Below are positions 35,505 to 43,598 of a DNA stretch of 64,000 nt, piece by piece. Each line of letters starts with the position of its first letter. Positions within the stretch are counted from its first letter, which is position 1. This DNA is from Bacteroides propionicifaciens DSM 19291 = JCM 14649 (GTDB taxonomy: Bacteria > Bacteroidota > Bacteroidia > Bacteroidales > Bacteroidaceae), in assembly GCF_000375405.1 (NCBI RefSeq), contig NZ_AQWS01000008.1, forward strand, positions 18,950 to 82,949. The letters run 5' to 3'. The notes beneath the pieces are model-generated. The model worked only from the letters and a program-made list of their open reading frames with translations, ran no database searches and was not told the origin of the DNA. The position numbers and the translations under genes are program-made.

Positions 35505-35903
35505 ATGGAAATAGAATTAGAAAAAAGAATCACTCCAAAGTACATTAACTCTTTGGATGAGAACGAAATTTTTGTTTTTGGCAGTAACTTACCCGGACTT
35601 CATGTCGGAGGAGCTGCAAATGTAGCACATAACAAATGGGGCGCCGTTTGGGGACAGGGTGTTGGACTTCATGGACAAACCTATGCCATTCCAACAATGC
35701 AGGGTGGATTAGAGACTGTCGAACCTTATGTAAACGATTTTATAGAGTTTGCCCAAAACAGACAAGATTTAAAATTCTTGGTAACACCCGTAGGATGTGG
35801 TATTGCTGGATTTAAACCAAAAGAGATAGCTACTCTTTTCAAAGCAGCTACCTCCTTAGACAATGTCTATCTACCTAAAGCTTTTTGGGCTATACTAGAC
35901 TAA
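35505..35903 (+). CDS. Small protein resembling phage non-structural (A1S_2505-like) proteins
   Basis: A 132-residue soluble protein starting MEIELEKRITPKYINSLDEN. It contains EIFVFGSNLPGLHVGGAANV, AIPTMQGGLETVEPYVNDFI and FLVTPVGCGIAGFKPKEIAT. These Gly-rich loops resemble a family often annotated as a phage non-structural protein and recall the ADP-ribose-binding loops of macrodomains (GSN...GG.A and VGCGIAG). The biochemical role is unknown. The gene has a near-consensus -7 element (TATATTTA) upstream and ends convergently with the P-type ATPase gene, the two stop codons overlapping by four bases. Confidence 0.75.
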   Translation: MEIELEKRITPKYINSLDENEIFVFGSNLPGLHVGGAANVAHNKWGAVWGQGVGLHGQTYAIPTMQGGLETVEPYVNDFIEFAQNRQDLKFLVTPVGCGIAGFKPKEIATLFKAATSLDNVYLPKAFWAILD

Positions 35904-37906
35904 AACTTCTTCATGTACAAAATGCGAACAGCATTTAGCACAGCCAAGATGGTAACACCAACATCGGCTATTACAGCTTCCCACATGGTAGCAATGTCTA
36001 AAACACCAAGAATCATTACGAGAAGCTTAACACCAAAAGCTAAAGCTATATTTTGAAATACTATTTTTCGAGTAGCTTTAGCTATTTTTATGGACTGATG
36101 TATCTTAGAGGGTTGATCAGTTTGAATCACTACATCGGCTACCTCAATAGCTGCATCCGAACCCATCGCACCCATAGCAACAGCTACGTCGCTCAAGGCT
36201 AAAGACGGTGCATCGTTAATTCCATCACCAACAAAACAGATTACCCTACTCTTATCCTCTTTTAGCTTTTCAATATAACTTAGTTTATCTTCGGGTAACA
36301 AACCACCGATTGCCTTATTGACACCCAAAGTTTGACCAACTTTTTGTGTAATTTTATCGTTATCACCACTAAGCATAATGACTTCGGATCCATCTTTTTG
36401 TAAGAGATGAACAGCCTCTTTGGCATCGGATTTAATGCGGTCGGCAATATATATTGCACCCAGATACTTTCCGTTTCGACTGGTTAGAATTGTTGTACCT
36501 ACTATATCAAGAACTGCTTTATCGTAAACAATACCAAAACTATCGAGAAGTTTGTAATTACCAACAAGCACCTGCTCTGCGTTTAACTTACAGATAAGTC
36601 CCTGACCTGCAACCTCTTCAATATCGGAAAGTTGCGCTACCAGTGCATCACTTGGCTTATGGTATTTTAAGATCGCTTTTGCAATGGGGTGAGAAGAAAA
36701 AGTTTCAACAGCCGCTGTAAGGGATAGAAGTTCTTCTTTATCACCAGCAACCAAAATATCTTGTACCTCAAATACACCTTCGGTCATGGTACCTGTCTTA
36801 TCAACAACAACGGTATTAACACTTGTCATTAGGTCGAGATAATTGGCTCCCTTAAAAAGAATCCCCTGACGAGATGCCGCACCAATACCACCAAAATAGC
36901 CTAAAGGTATAGAGATAACCAATGCACAAGGACAAGAGATAACCAAGAATACCAATGCTCTATATAACCAATCTTGAAACTGATAATCCGCAACAAATAG
37001 AGCGGGTAAGAAAGTTACTAACACAGCTAAGCCAAAGACAATAGGTGTGTACCAACGGGCAAACTTACGGATTAGAAGTTCTGTCTTTGCCTTACGTTCG
37101 GTTGCATCTTGAACCATAGTAAGGATTTTAGATAGGGCACTATCGCTATACACCTTTGTTGCCTCCATCTCGATAACTCCATCTAAGTTAATCATACCCG
37201 CAAGTACAGGCTCACGAAGATAAGTTGTTTGAGGAACACTTTCACCAGTCAAGGCAACGGTGTTAAAGCTGGCTTTTTCGGATAGTAAAACCCCATCAAC
37301 AGGAAGTTTATCCCCTACTCTAATTTGCAGCCTATCCCCAACTTGTACCTCTTCGGAAGTAACAGTGGTGATTGCACCCTTATCGTCGATAAGCCGAGTC
37401 TCTTCAACTCGGACATCCAAAAGTGATTCTATATTTTTGGTTGCACGCCCCACAGCAATCGACTGAAACAGTTCTCCGATATTATAGAGTAGCATTACTG
37501 CTACAGCCTCGGGATATTCTCCAATAGCAAAAGCTCCAATAGTAGCGATACTCATGAGAGAGAACTCATTAAAGAAGTCATTTTCACGAACTACAGCTTG
37601 CACTGCTTCTTTGATTACTGGAACTCCCACCAAGAGATAGGATACTCCAAATAGAATAGGATAAAATAGTGTGTGAAGTTCAAAGCCTACTGAACGCAAG
37701 ATTAGCCCACCAACCAGAAGGACAGCACTAACAAGCATAGGAAGCATGGTTTTCCACGGAATAGAACTCAAGCTATCGTGCTGGGCATGATCGTGTGAGC
37801 AACAAGAGAAGTTTGCTGATTTGTTTTCGGCATTACCACAGCAAGTTGCATGGGATGAATTATCACCGCAACATGAGGTTGTTTTATTGTGTGTATCTTT
37901 TGACAT
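35900..37906 (-). CDS. zntA: Heavy-metal P-type ATPase (zinc/cadmium exporter type)
   Basis: A 668-residue P1B ATPase with the full catalytic set: ALTGESVPQ (actuator), VISCPCALVIS (metal-binding CPC), VVDKTGTMTEG (phosphorylated Asp), SSHPIAKAI and GDGINDAPSLA. The N terminus has no classic ferredoxin-like HMA domain but carries three Cys-Cys pairs (SCCGD, TCCGN, SCCSHDH) and several His in the first 45 residues. The CPC type and His/Cys tail suggest Zn, Cd or Pb export. I chose ATG 37906 because a TATCTTTG promoter element lies just upstream at 37942-37949. A Fur-family gene precedes it, and a palindrome overlaps the promoter. Confidence 0.92.
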   Translation of the reverse strand: MSKDTHNKTTSCCGDNSSHATCCGNAENKSANFSCCSHDHAQHDSLSSIPWKTMLPMLVSAVLLVGGLILRSVGFELHTLFYPILFGVSYLLVGVPVIKEAVQAVVRENDFFNEFSLMSIATIGAFAIGEYPEAVAVMLLYNIGELFQSIAVGRATKNIESLLDVRVEETRLIDDKGAITTVTSEEVQVGDRLQIRVGDKLPVDGVLLSEKASFNTVALTGESVPQTTYLREPVLAGMINLDGVIEMEATKVYSDSALSKILTMVQDATERKAKTELLIRKFARWYTPIVFGLAVLVTFLPALFVADYQFQDWLYRALVFLVISCPCALVISIPLGYFGGIGAASRQGILFKGANYLDLMTSVNTVVVDKTGTMTEGVFEVQDILVAGDKEELLSLTAAVETFSSHPIAKAILKYHKPSDALVAQLSDIEEVAGQGLICKLNAEQVLVGNYKLLDSFGIVYDKAVLDIVGTTILTSRNGKYLGAIYIADRIKSDAKEAVHLLQKDGSEVIMLSGDNDKITQKVGQTLGVNKAIGGLLPEDKLSYIEKLKEDKSRVICFVGDGINDAPSLALSDVAVAMGAMGSDAAIEVADVVIQTDQPSKIHQSIKIAKATRKIVFQNIALAFGVKLLVMILGVLDIATMWEAVIADVGVTILAVLNAVRILYMKKF

Positions 37907-37941
37907 AAGTAACTGCTTTAGTTGTGATATTTCGTATATAT

Positions 37942-37949
37942 CAAAGATA
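37942..37949 (-). promoter_or_regulatory. -7 promoter element (TATCTTTG) for the metal ATPase
   Basis: The minus strand reads TATCTTTG, a match to TAnnTTTG, 35 bases before the ATG. It shows that the ATPase can be transcribed apart from the upstream Fur-family gene. Confidence 0.55.
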
Positions 37950-37961
37950 ACACATAGTTTG

Positions 37962-37976
37962 TGCAACTAGGTTGCA
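37962..37976 (-). promoter_or_regulatory. Candidate metal-regulator operator (TGCAAC-3-GTTGCA palindrome)
   Basis: TGCAAC and GTTGCA flank a 3-base centre, a perfect 6-3-6 palindrome. It starts 13 bases upstream of the -7 element and so covers the spacer/-33 region of the ATPase promoter. The adjacent Fur-family protein is the natural candidate to bind it; this is inference. Confidence 0.45.
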
Positions 37977-37985
37977 ATCTAAAGC

Positions 37986-38408
37986 TTAGCCTCTGCTACA
38001 ATCGGGGCACAAGCCCTTGAACACGAAGTTAGCACTTTCGTATTCAAACCCACCTGGCAGAGTTACCTTAGGTATGGCTATGTTTTCTAAACAATAGGTT
38101 TTGTTACAGTTGGTACAAGAAAAATGCACATGAGAAGCCATTACAGAACAGTCACAACCACGCTTACAGATGGAATACTTGATCGAACCCGTACCATCAT
38201 CGATACTATGGATAAGCAAGTTCTCATGAAAGAGCATCAATGTTCGATAGATGGTTGATTTGTCTATTGTATCCAGTCGAGTTTCAAGATCCATCAGGCT
38301 GAATGCTTGATGCTCCTGGATGGTCAATATCTCCTTTAGGACCAATAGCCGAACAGCTGTTGGTCGAATATCTCGTTCTTTTAATCTTAGTTCTAATTCT
38401 TCAGACAT
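37986..38408 (-). CDS. Fur-family metalloregulator
   Basis: A 140-residue Fur/Zur-type transcription factor. The N-terminal winged helix includes RPTAVRLLVLKEI and TIDKSTIYRTLMLFHENLLI. The C-terminal dimerisation domain has a metal-rich region, CKRGCDCSVMASHVHFSCTN, followed by CNKTYC, and ends with the structural CPDC. The extra Cys residues before the His-x-His are more than typical Fur proteins carry. It lies directly upstream of the metal ATPase on the same strand (79-base gap with its own promoter and palindrome), so it probably controls metal export and may sense zinc or a related metal. Confidence 0.88.
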   Translation of the reverse strand: MSEELELRLKERDIRPTAVRLLVLKEILTIQEHQAFSLMDLETRLDTIDKSTIYRTLMLFHENLLIHSIDDGTGSIKYSICKRGCDCSVMASHVHFSCTNCNKTYCLENIAIPKVTLPGGFEYESANFVFKGLCPDCSRG

Positions 38409-38461
38409 TTAAATATCCTCCTAGCTTATTAACATACCACACCTAAATAGGGTTTTGTAAA

Positions 38462-39130
38462 TTAAGAGTATAAAACATACTTTACCTCTTGTGCATCTAC
38501 ATATTTTTCTAGCAAATCGATAGTATAGCTGACAGCCTCTTGCAAGCCTTCCTCACCACTATAGCCATTAATAAGTATCAAAAGCTCAGTTGTATCAACA
38601 GACATCTTTGTTCGCTCTTCATCGCTAGTAGGAGTACCAATCCCTCCAAGTTTATCTCTATATACGGGGAGACCTTCAATATTCAAAGGACCACGACCAA
38701 TACCGTGAAAAACCTCGTCAGCTTTACCAATACCCAAAACCAAACTCGATCCTTTGATTTGAGCTGCATCAAAACCACCCATCGAGTACCCCGTAACAAT
38801 AGAAACAAGATTTACCAAGTCCACCAATGTATCAATTTGGTAAAGTGCTTCACCTTTAACTATCCTACGACGCAATGCTTCGGCAGCAGGTCGGTAGCGG
38901 TTGGGATCTTTTTTGCAACGTTTGTAAACCGTTCGGGTTGCCGCAATTGTAGATAAGTTTTTTATTTCAGGAATTGTCAACTCCTCTTTAAGCTCTTGGC
39001 TCACTCGATTAATCTCGGTCCAAAGCGACTCGCTAAATGGAGAGTTTTGAACTTGAGCTATAATAGCAGCTCCTCTAAACTCGGGAGCTACCTCTTTCAG
39101 CTCATCAGATACAGTTATAGTTAGTTTCAT
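38462..39130 (-). CDS. B3/B4 tRNA-binding-domain protein
   Basis: A 222-residue protein composed of a B3/B4 domain, the fold found in the beta subunit of phenylalanyl-tRNA synthetase. Typical segments are RTVYKRCKKDPNRYRPAAEA, LVDLVNLVSIVTGYSMGGFD and GGIGTPTSDEERTKMSVDTT. Stand-alone B3/B4 proteins are widespread; some are thought to edit or hydrolyse mischarged aminoacyl-tRNA, but the role of this one is not known. It lies 8 bases downstream of pgeF on the same strand and 53 bases upstream of the Fur-family gene, so it may be the last gene of the obg-pgeF unit. Confidence 0.85.
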   Translation of the reverse strand: MKLTITVSDELKEVAPEFRGAAIIAQVQNSPFSESLWTEINRVSQELKEELTIPEIKNLSTIAATRTVYKRCKKDPNRYRPAAEALRRRIVKGEALYQIDTLVDLVNLVSIVTGYSMGGFDAAQIKGSSLVLGIGKADEVFHGIGRGPLNIEGLPVYRDKLGGIGTPTSDEERTKMSVDTTELLILINGYSGEEGLQEAVSYTIDLLEKYVDAQEVKYVLYS

Positions 39131-39138
39131 TTTGTGTT

Positions 39139-39951
39139 TTACTTTTTTAGCATGATTCCAGTTATTGTCCTTCCCGACTTAATGCTTAGCCTACGAGCAG
39201 AGAAAAACTCTTCATGTCGTTCATAAGTACAAATATTAGCAACAGATATATTACCAAAAGGCACGCCACAAGACGCAATCAAAAGTGCATTGGCTTTCCA
39301 CAAATCGACATGATGCTTGTCTGAGCTGGTATTATACCAAAGAATTTTGTTTAATTCAAACCCAGCTCGTTCAAACTTATCAACAACCTCATCTCCTACT
39401 TCAAAACTTTTGAGTGAGATGCTTGGACCAATCCCAACTAGAAGTTTAGTGGGATCACAGCCATAAGAATCAATAATTAGCTGAATAGCATTTTTGACGA
39501 TTCTATTTACCGTACCACGCCAACCAGCATGAACCACAGCAATTACACCCGAGTCCGGTTCAGAAATTGTAATGGGTACACAATCGGCAGTTGCCACTGT
39601 TAGCAAAACTTTTGGGATATTGGTAATCAACCCATCAACACCCTGAATTGCATTTTCTTGCTCTTGGTGCGTTAACTCTAAGAATGCCTCATCAATCTTC
39701 AAGACTTTATCTTCGTGAGTCTGATAGGGTCGAACTACTAAGCGGGGCTGAATGTTGCTATGAGATAGTATTCGATCCCAATTCCGATCAACTAACTCTT
39801 TTTCATCTCCTGAATAGTAAGATCCGTTCAAACTGGCATAATTGCCCTTACTAAAACCACCTTTACGTGTAGTGGTAAAATTAAAAATGTTGGGGTAGCA
39901 GTCTAAACTGCCAAACCCCAACATTTCTTTATTCTCTGTCAAATAATACAT
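39139..39951 (-). CDS. pgeF: Peptidoglycan editing factor PgeF (laccase-domain protein)
   Basis: A 270-residue YfiH/PgeF protein, a cytoplasmic hydrolase that removes wrongly incorporated residues from UDP-MurNAc peptide precursors; older annotations call it multicopper polyphenol oxidase. The zinc/catalytic residues are visible as a His in VVRPYQTHEDKVL, Cys in TVATADCVPI and His in GVIAVVHAGWRGTV, with GIGPSISLKSFEVGDEV downstream. It lies 3 bases after obg, so the two are co-transcribed and probably translationally coupled. Length and motifs are standard. Confidence 0.92.
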   Translation of the reverse strand: MYYLTENKEMLGFGSLDCYPNIFNFTTTRKGGFSKGNYASLNGSYYSGDEKELVDRNWDRILSHSNIQPRLVVRPYQTHEDKVLKIDEAFLELTHQEQENAIQGVDGLITNIPKVLLTVATADCVPITISEPDSGVIAVVHAGWRGTVNRIVKNAIQLIIDSYGCDPTKLLVGIGPSISLKSFEVGDEVVDKFERAGFELNKILWYNTSSDKHHVDLWKANALLIASCGVPFGNISVANICTYERHEEFFSARRLSIKSGRTITGIMLKK

Positions 39952-39954
39952 ATA

Positions 39955-41154
39955 TTATTTTTCGTTTTTAGCTTCTTCATCAGCCTCTTCGTCTTCAAAA
40001 TATTCTTCGTCGTATTCGAACTCAACATCGTCGAAATCTTCGTCGTCAAACTCATCGTCTTCACCAGAATCTTCGTATGTATAATCGAAATCTAACTCAT
40101 CATCTTCAAGTCTAGACTTATCAATCTCTAAGGGACCGTGAACAATGCTAATCTTATTTTCTTCTTTATTTAGTTCTTCCCAAATGATATCTTTCAGCAC
40201 GTTCAAGTTCTTGTGTGTGACAGAAGAGATAAACACATAAGGCAAACTCTGGGGTAGAGTTGGCGTCAACATTTCTATCAATTCATCATCCAATATATCC
40301 GACTTTGTAATTGCTAAGATTCGTTGTTTGTCCAACATCTGTGGATTAAACGTTCTAATCTCATTGAGAAGAATCTCGTACTCTTTACTAATATCATCTG
40401 CATCAGCAGGCACCATGAACAACAACACTGAGTTACGCTCAATATGTCGCAGGAATCGTAAACCCAGACCTTTGCCTTCGCTAGCACCTTCAATAATTCC
40501 AGGAATATCAGCCATTACAAACGACTTGTTGTCGTGGTAAGAAACAATCCCTAAATTAGGCTCAAGCGTTGTAAACGGGTAGTTGCCAATCTTAGGTTTA
40601 GCTGCCGAAACAACCGAAAGCAAAGTAGATTTACCTGCATTAGGGAAACCAACTAAACCAACATCAGCCAAAAGCTTAAGCTCTAGGATAACGGTCATTT
40701 CTTGCATTGGCTCTCCAGGCTGAGCATAGCGTGGTGCTTGATTGGTTGATGTCGCAAAATGACAGTTACCCAAACCACCTCTACCTCCTTGAAGAAGCTT
40801 TACTTCTTGACCATCCTCGGTAATATCACAAACGTACTCTCCTGTTTCACCGTTGTAAACGACAGTTCCACAAGGTACTTCAATCACCTTGTCGGCACCA
40901 TCTTTACCGAAACACTTTTTACCACTACCAGACCCACCATGATCAGCAAACACATGTCGCTCATATCTAAGGTGCAATAAAGTCCAATAGTTACGGTTAC
41001 CCTTAAGGATTACATGGCCTCCTCTACCTCCATCGCCACCGTCGGGACCTCCCTTAGGTACGTATTTTTCACGCCTCATGTGCGTAGAGCCTCGGCCACC
41101 TTTGCCCGAACGGCAATATATTTTTACATAATCAACAAAATTCGATTCAGCCAT
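39955..41154 (-). CDS. obg: Obg GTPase
   Basis: A 399-residue Obg/CgtA, a ribosome-associated GTPase of 50S assembly and stress control. The N-terminal glycine-rich Obg fold is clear ([40 protein letters not shown]). The G domain has [12 protein letters not shown] (G1), [20 protein letters not shown] (G3) and AITKSDILD (G4). The C-terminal 60 residues are a low-complexity Asp/Glu tail instead of a defined OCT domain, as in many Bacteroidota. A terminator-like hairpin separates it from adk upstream. Confidence 0.96.
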   Translation of the reverse strand: MAESNFVDYVKIYCRSGKGGRGSTHMRREKYVPKGGPDGGDGGRGGHVILKGNRNYWTLLHLRYERHVFADHGGSGSGKKCFGKDGADKVIEVPCGTVVYNGETGEYVCDITEDGQEVKLLQGGRGGLGNCHFATSTNQAPRYAQPGEPMQEMTVILELKLLADVGLVGFPNAGKSTLLSVVSAAKPKIGNYPFTTLEPNLGIVSYHDNKSFVMADIPGIIEGASEGKGLGLRFLRHIERNSVLLFMVPADADDISKEYEILLNEIRTFNPQMLDKQRILAITKSDILDDELIEMLTPTLPQSLPYVFISSVTHKNLNVLKDIIWEELNKEENKISIVHGPLEIDKSRLEDDELDFDYTYEDSGEDDEFDDEDFDDVEFEYDEEYFEDEEADEEAKNEK

Positions 41155-41175
41155 TTTACTATCTTATAAAGGTTC

Positions 41176-41230
41176 TAAAAAGAAGTGTGACACTAGGATG
41201 AAGGCCTAACCCTCACCATATGTCACACTT
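41176..41230 (-). terminator. Hairpin terminator between adk and obg
   Basis: AAGTGTGACA (41183-41192) and TGTCACACTT (41221-41230) form a perfect 10-bp stem with a 28-base loop. On the minus strand the stem is followed by CTTTTTAG. Confidence 0.6.
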
Positions 41231-41245
41231 TATATAACTCAGTAA

Positions 41246-41815
41246 TTATAAATTATCAACTACTTGAACAATGCTATTAAAAATTTCGTCCATAGAACCC
41301 AAACCTTGAATATGTGCATGAAGGTTTTCCTTCTTGTACCAATCAATTAGGGGTGCAGTTTGTGAATGATAAACATCCAAACGCTTTTTAATAGTCTCTT
41401 CGTTATCGTCAGCACGACCTGATTCTTGACCACGTTTGATTAGACGAGTCATCAATTCGTTTTCTGGAACATCAAGTTCCAACATAACAGCAATCTTTTG
41501 GTTACGTTTTTCCAACATCTCTTTCAACGCTTCAGCTTGAGGAGTTGTTCTTGGAAAACCATCAAATATAACACCTTTGCCTCCTTTGAAGCCATCAAAA
41601 ACATGTGCTAAAATGTCAATCATCAAAGCATCAGGAATAAGCTGACCTTGATCGATATAACCTTTAGCTGTTTTACCCAACTCAGTGCCATTTTTAATTT
41701 CGTTTCTCAAAACGTCCCCAGTAGAGATGTGGTTTAAACCATACTTCTCAACGATACGCTCGCTTTGTGTTCCTTTTCCAGAACCTGGCGCACCAAAAAT
41801 TACGATATTTAACAT
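41246..41815 (-). CDS. adk: Adenylate kinase
   Basis: A 189-residue short-form adenylate kinase that interconverts ATP + AMP with two ADP. The P-loop GAPGSGKGTQSERIVEKYG, AMP-binding ISTGDVLRNEIKNGTELGKT, DGFPRTTPQAEAL and LID-flanking RLIKRGQESGRADDNEETIK are all present. The LID is short and lacks the four-Cys zinc site, as usual in Bacteroidota. It lies 18 bases downstream of hpt, suggesting a purine-salvage transcript hpt-adk ending at the hairpin before obg. Confidence 0.97.
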   Translation of the reverse strand: MLNIVIFGAPGSGKGTQSERIVEKYGLNHISTGDVLRNEIKNGTELGKTAKGYIDQGQLIPDALMIDILAHVFDGFKGGKGVIFDGFPRTTPQAEALKEMLEKRNQKIAVMLELDVPENELMTRLIKRGQESGRADDNEETIKKRLDVYHSQTAPLIDWYKKENLHAHIQGLGSMDEIFNSIVQVVDNL

Positions 41816-41833
41816 GATTATTTAAGTTTGATA

Positions 41834-42370
41834 TTAATCTACTACAGTATAAATTTCTGGTAAGTTTCTAGCATAGCCATCATAATCTAAGCCGTATCCT
41901 AAAATAAAGTCATTAGGAATCTTGAAAGCAACAAAATCAATGTTTAAATCCACTTTCAACTTACCTGGTTTAACAAGAAGAGAAGCAATATAAATCTTCT
42001 TTGGATTACGAGTACCTAAAGTTTCTAGAAGACGTTGCATGGTAAGTCCTGTGTCAACAATATCTTCAATAATTACTATGGTTCTATTTGTAATATCCTC
42101 GTTTATACCTATTACTTCTTTTACCTCACCTGTCGAAGCTACGCCCTCATAAGAGGCCAACTTTACAAATGATATTTGATTAGGAATTCTAATATGCTTT
42201 AGCAAGTCAGAAGTAAACATGAACGAACCATTGAGTACACTAATAAATAAAGGCTCTTCACCTTTAAGTTCCTCATTGATTTCTTGGGCTACACGCTCTA
42301 CCTCCTTAGCTATTTCCGCTTGGGAAATCGATACCTTAAACTCCTTATCTTTTACTCGTATCCTATCCAT
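41834..42370 (-). CDS. hpt: Hypoxanthine phosphoribosyltransferase
   Basis: A 178-residue purine salvage enzyme converting hypoxanthine or guanine plus PRPP to IMP or GMP. The PRPP loop is VIIEDIVDTGLTMQRLLETL, the flexible-loop region is FVKLASYEGVASTGEVKEVI, and the base-binding end is DFVAFKIPNDFILGYGLDYD. It is preceded by a TATTTTTG element and followed after 18 bases by adk on the same strand. Confidence 0.95.
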   Translation of the reverse strand: MDRIRVKDKEFKVSISQAEIAKEVERVAQEINEELKGEEPLFISVLNGSFMFTSDLLKHIRIPNQISFVKLASYEGVASTGEVKEVIGINEDITNRTIVIIEDIVDTGLTMQRLLETLGTRNPKKIYIASLLVKPGKLKVDLNIDFVAFKIPNDFILGYGLDYDGYARNLPEIYTVVD

Positions 42371-42398
42371 AAATGGTTGTTGTTTTTAAAAGTTGGTG

Positions 42399-42406
42399 CA
42401 AAAATA
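42399..42406 (-). promoter_or_regulatory. -7 promoter element (TATTTTTG) for hpt-adk
   Basis: The minus strand reads TATTTTTG, matching TAnnTTTG, 28 bases before the hpt ATG. Confidence 0.5.
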
Positions 42407-42499
42407 CAATTTTTATTCTAGTTAGGTGGTAGATACTTATCAATATTTGAGCATAAAATAAAGTGCACTCTTCTATTGGGCATACTATAGTGAGTTGGA

Positions 42500-42546
42500 A
42501 TCACAAAACAAGCCGCATCTAACCCTGTTTCGAGCTTAGATACGGC
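42500..42546 (-). terminator. Terminator after the split lysO pair
   Basis: Arms GCCGCATCTAA (42512-42522) and TTAGATACGGC (42536-42546) pair with one mismatch. On the minus strand the stem is followed by TTGTTTTG. Confidence 0.6.
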
Positions 42547-42576
42547 CTATTGTATATTATATAATTTAGATCTGTC

Positions 42577-43179
42577 TTAGAACGAACAGAATAATGTCAC
42601 TAGGAATATCACACTAAAGTCGACTACCAAACCATGAAAGATAGCAGTAACAACAAAATCTTTTCCAGAATACTTTGTAATGATTGGCAATGTGGTATCC
42701 ATCGAAGTAGCACCTCCTACAGAAATTGGAGCTAAACGACCAAAGTACTTGACAAAAAATGGAGCTAGTAGCAAAGCAGAGAGCTCACGTATAATATTCG
42801 ACATCAAAGCAATTACGCCTAATTCTGCCCCTTTAGTATCGGTTATAATAATACTCGAAAGAGAGTAATAAGCAAAACCTGAGCCTACAGCCATGCAGTC
42901 GGATGGAGAACGATGAGGCAGTACAAAGCTAATTAAAAAAGTCCCGGCCAATGTTCCAATAATAGTCATCAAAGGAAGCAGTAGTAAGCGAGGATTGAGG
43001 CTTCTAAAACTATTCAATGTTTTTTTGTCGTGCCCAATACTAAACCCTACAAACAACATCAAAGCACAAAGCGCATAAAAACTTAAATGGCTTTCAATAA
43101 GAGATTCGGGCATTAGCCCATACATGGCTAGTAAAACACCAATCACAAAGAATGCAACAATAATAAGACTTCCTAACAT
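42577..43179 (-). CDS. LysO-type lysine exporter, C-terminal part (split gene)
   Basis: A 200-residue membrane protein with about six hydrophobic segments, matching the C-terminal portion of LysO/YbjE (DUF340). Family-typical stretches are ALCALMLFVGFSIGHDKKTL, PSDCMAVGSGFAYYSLSSII and VGGATSMDTTLPIITKYSG. E. coli LysO is one chain of about 299 residues; here it is encoded by two adjacent genes totalling about 292 residues, with 7 bases between them. LysO exports lysine or toxic analogues; the split form is assumed to work as a two-part transporter. Confidence 0.8.
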   Translation of the reverse strand: MLGSLIIVAFFVIGVLLAMYGLMPESLIESHLSFYALCALMLFVGFSIGHDKKTLNSFRSLNPRLLLLPLMTIIGTLAGTFLISFVLPHRSPSDCMAVGSGFAYYSLSSIIITDTKGAELGVIALMSNIIRELSALLLAPFFVKYFGRLAPISVGGATSMDTTLPIITKYSGKDFVVTAIFHGLVVDFSVIFLVTLFCSF

Positions 43180-43186
43180 AGTATCT

Positions 43187-43465
43187 TTATTTATTCTTTT
43201 CCCTCTTTAAATAATTCCAAAGCAATTTGGCACAAATCACACTACCCAGCACAGCAGCTGCAGTAATAATGACAGCTTCCATTCCGATGGTAGGTAAACT
43301 ATTGATTACAGATTCGTCACTTCCAGCCTCAACACCGAGGAGAAATAACAGTGACCAAATTAAAAAAGTAATTAGCTTTTGGAGCCAAGTAATCTTTACA
43401 CCACGGAACAAATAACCGAGTAAAATACCGACCGCCATAAATGCTATCACAGAGAACTTTGACAT
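43187..43465 (-). CDS. LysO-type lysine exporter, N-terminal part (split gene)
   Basis: A protein of about 92 residues with three hydrophobic segments (VIAFMAVGILLGYLFRG, LITFLIWSLLFLLGVEAGS, VIITAAAVLGSVICAKLLW) that matches the first third of LysO/DUF340. I chose ATG 43465 because the only longer start is a TTG at 43486 lying on the TATCTTTG promoter element. The gene ends 7 bases before the C-terminal part, so the pair replaces a single-chain transporter. No frameshift scar is seen: each part has its own proper start and stop. Confidence 0.78.
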   Translation of the reverse strand: MSKFSVIAFMAVGILLGYLFRGVKITWLQKLITFLIWSLLFLLGVEAGSDESVINSLPTIGMEAVIITAAAVLGSVICAKLLWNYLKREKNK

Positions 43466-43483
43466 ATTCTTGCAGTTTTTATG

Positions 43484-43491
43484 CAAAGATA
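43484..43491 (-). promoter_or_regulatory. -7 promoter element (TATCTTTG) for the split lysO pair
   Basis: The minus strand reads TATCTTTG, matching TAnnTTTG, 18 bases before the ATG at 43465. Confidence 0.5.
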
Positions 43492-43532
43492 ATTAGATTT
43501 AGATGAAATTCTAACGATTGAAATAGATTTAT

Positions 43533-43570
43533 CTAAAAAAAATGCTGCAGACAGCACTTGTCTACAGCAT
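43533..43570 (-). terminator. Rho-independent terminator after the DUF3256 gene
   Basis: ATGCTG-AGACA and TGTCT-CAGCAT arms (one internal mismatch) form a strong stem. On the minus strand eight T residues follow. Confidence 0.85.
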
Positions 43571-43598
43571 AGTCTAATTATTCTCTACGAAAATTAGA

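Noticed and set aside
42577..43465. lysO pair as a frameshifted pseudogene
   Set aside because: Each part has its own start and stop in good context and the lengths match a stable two-gene form.
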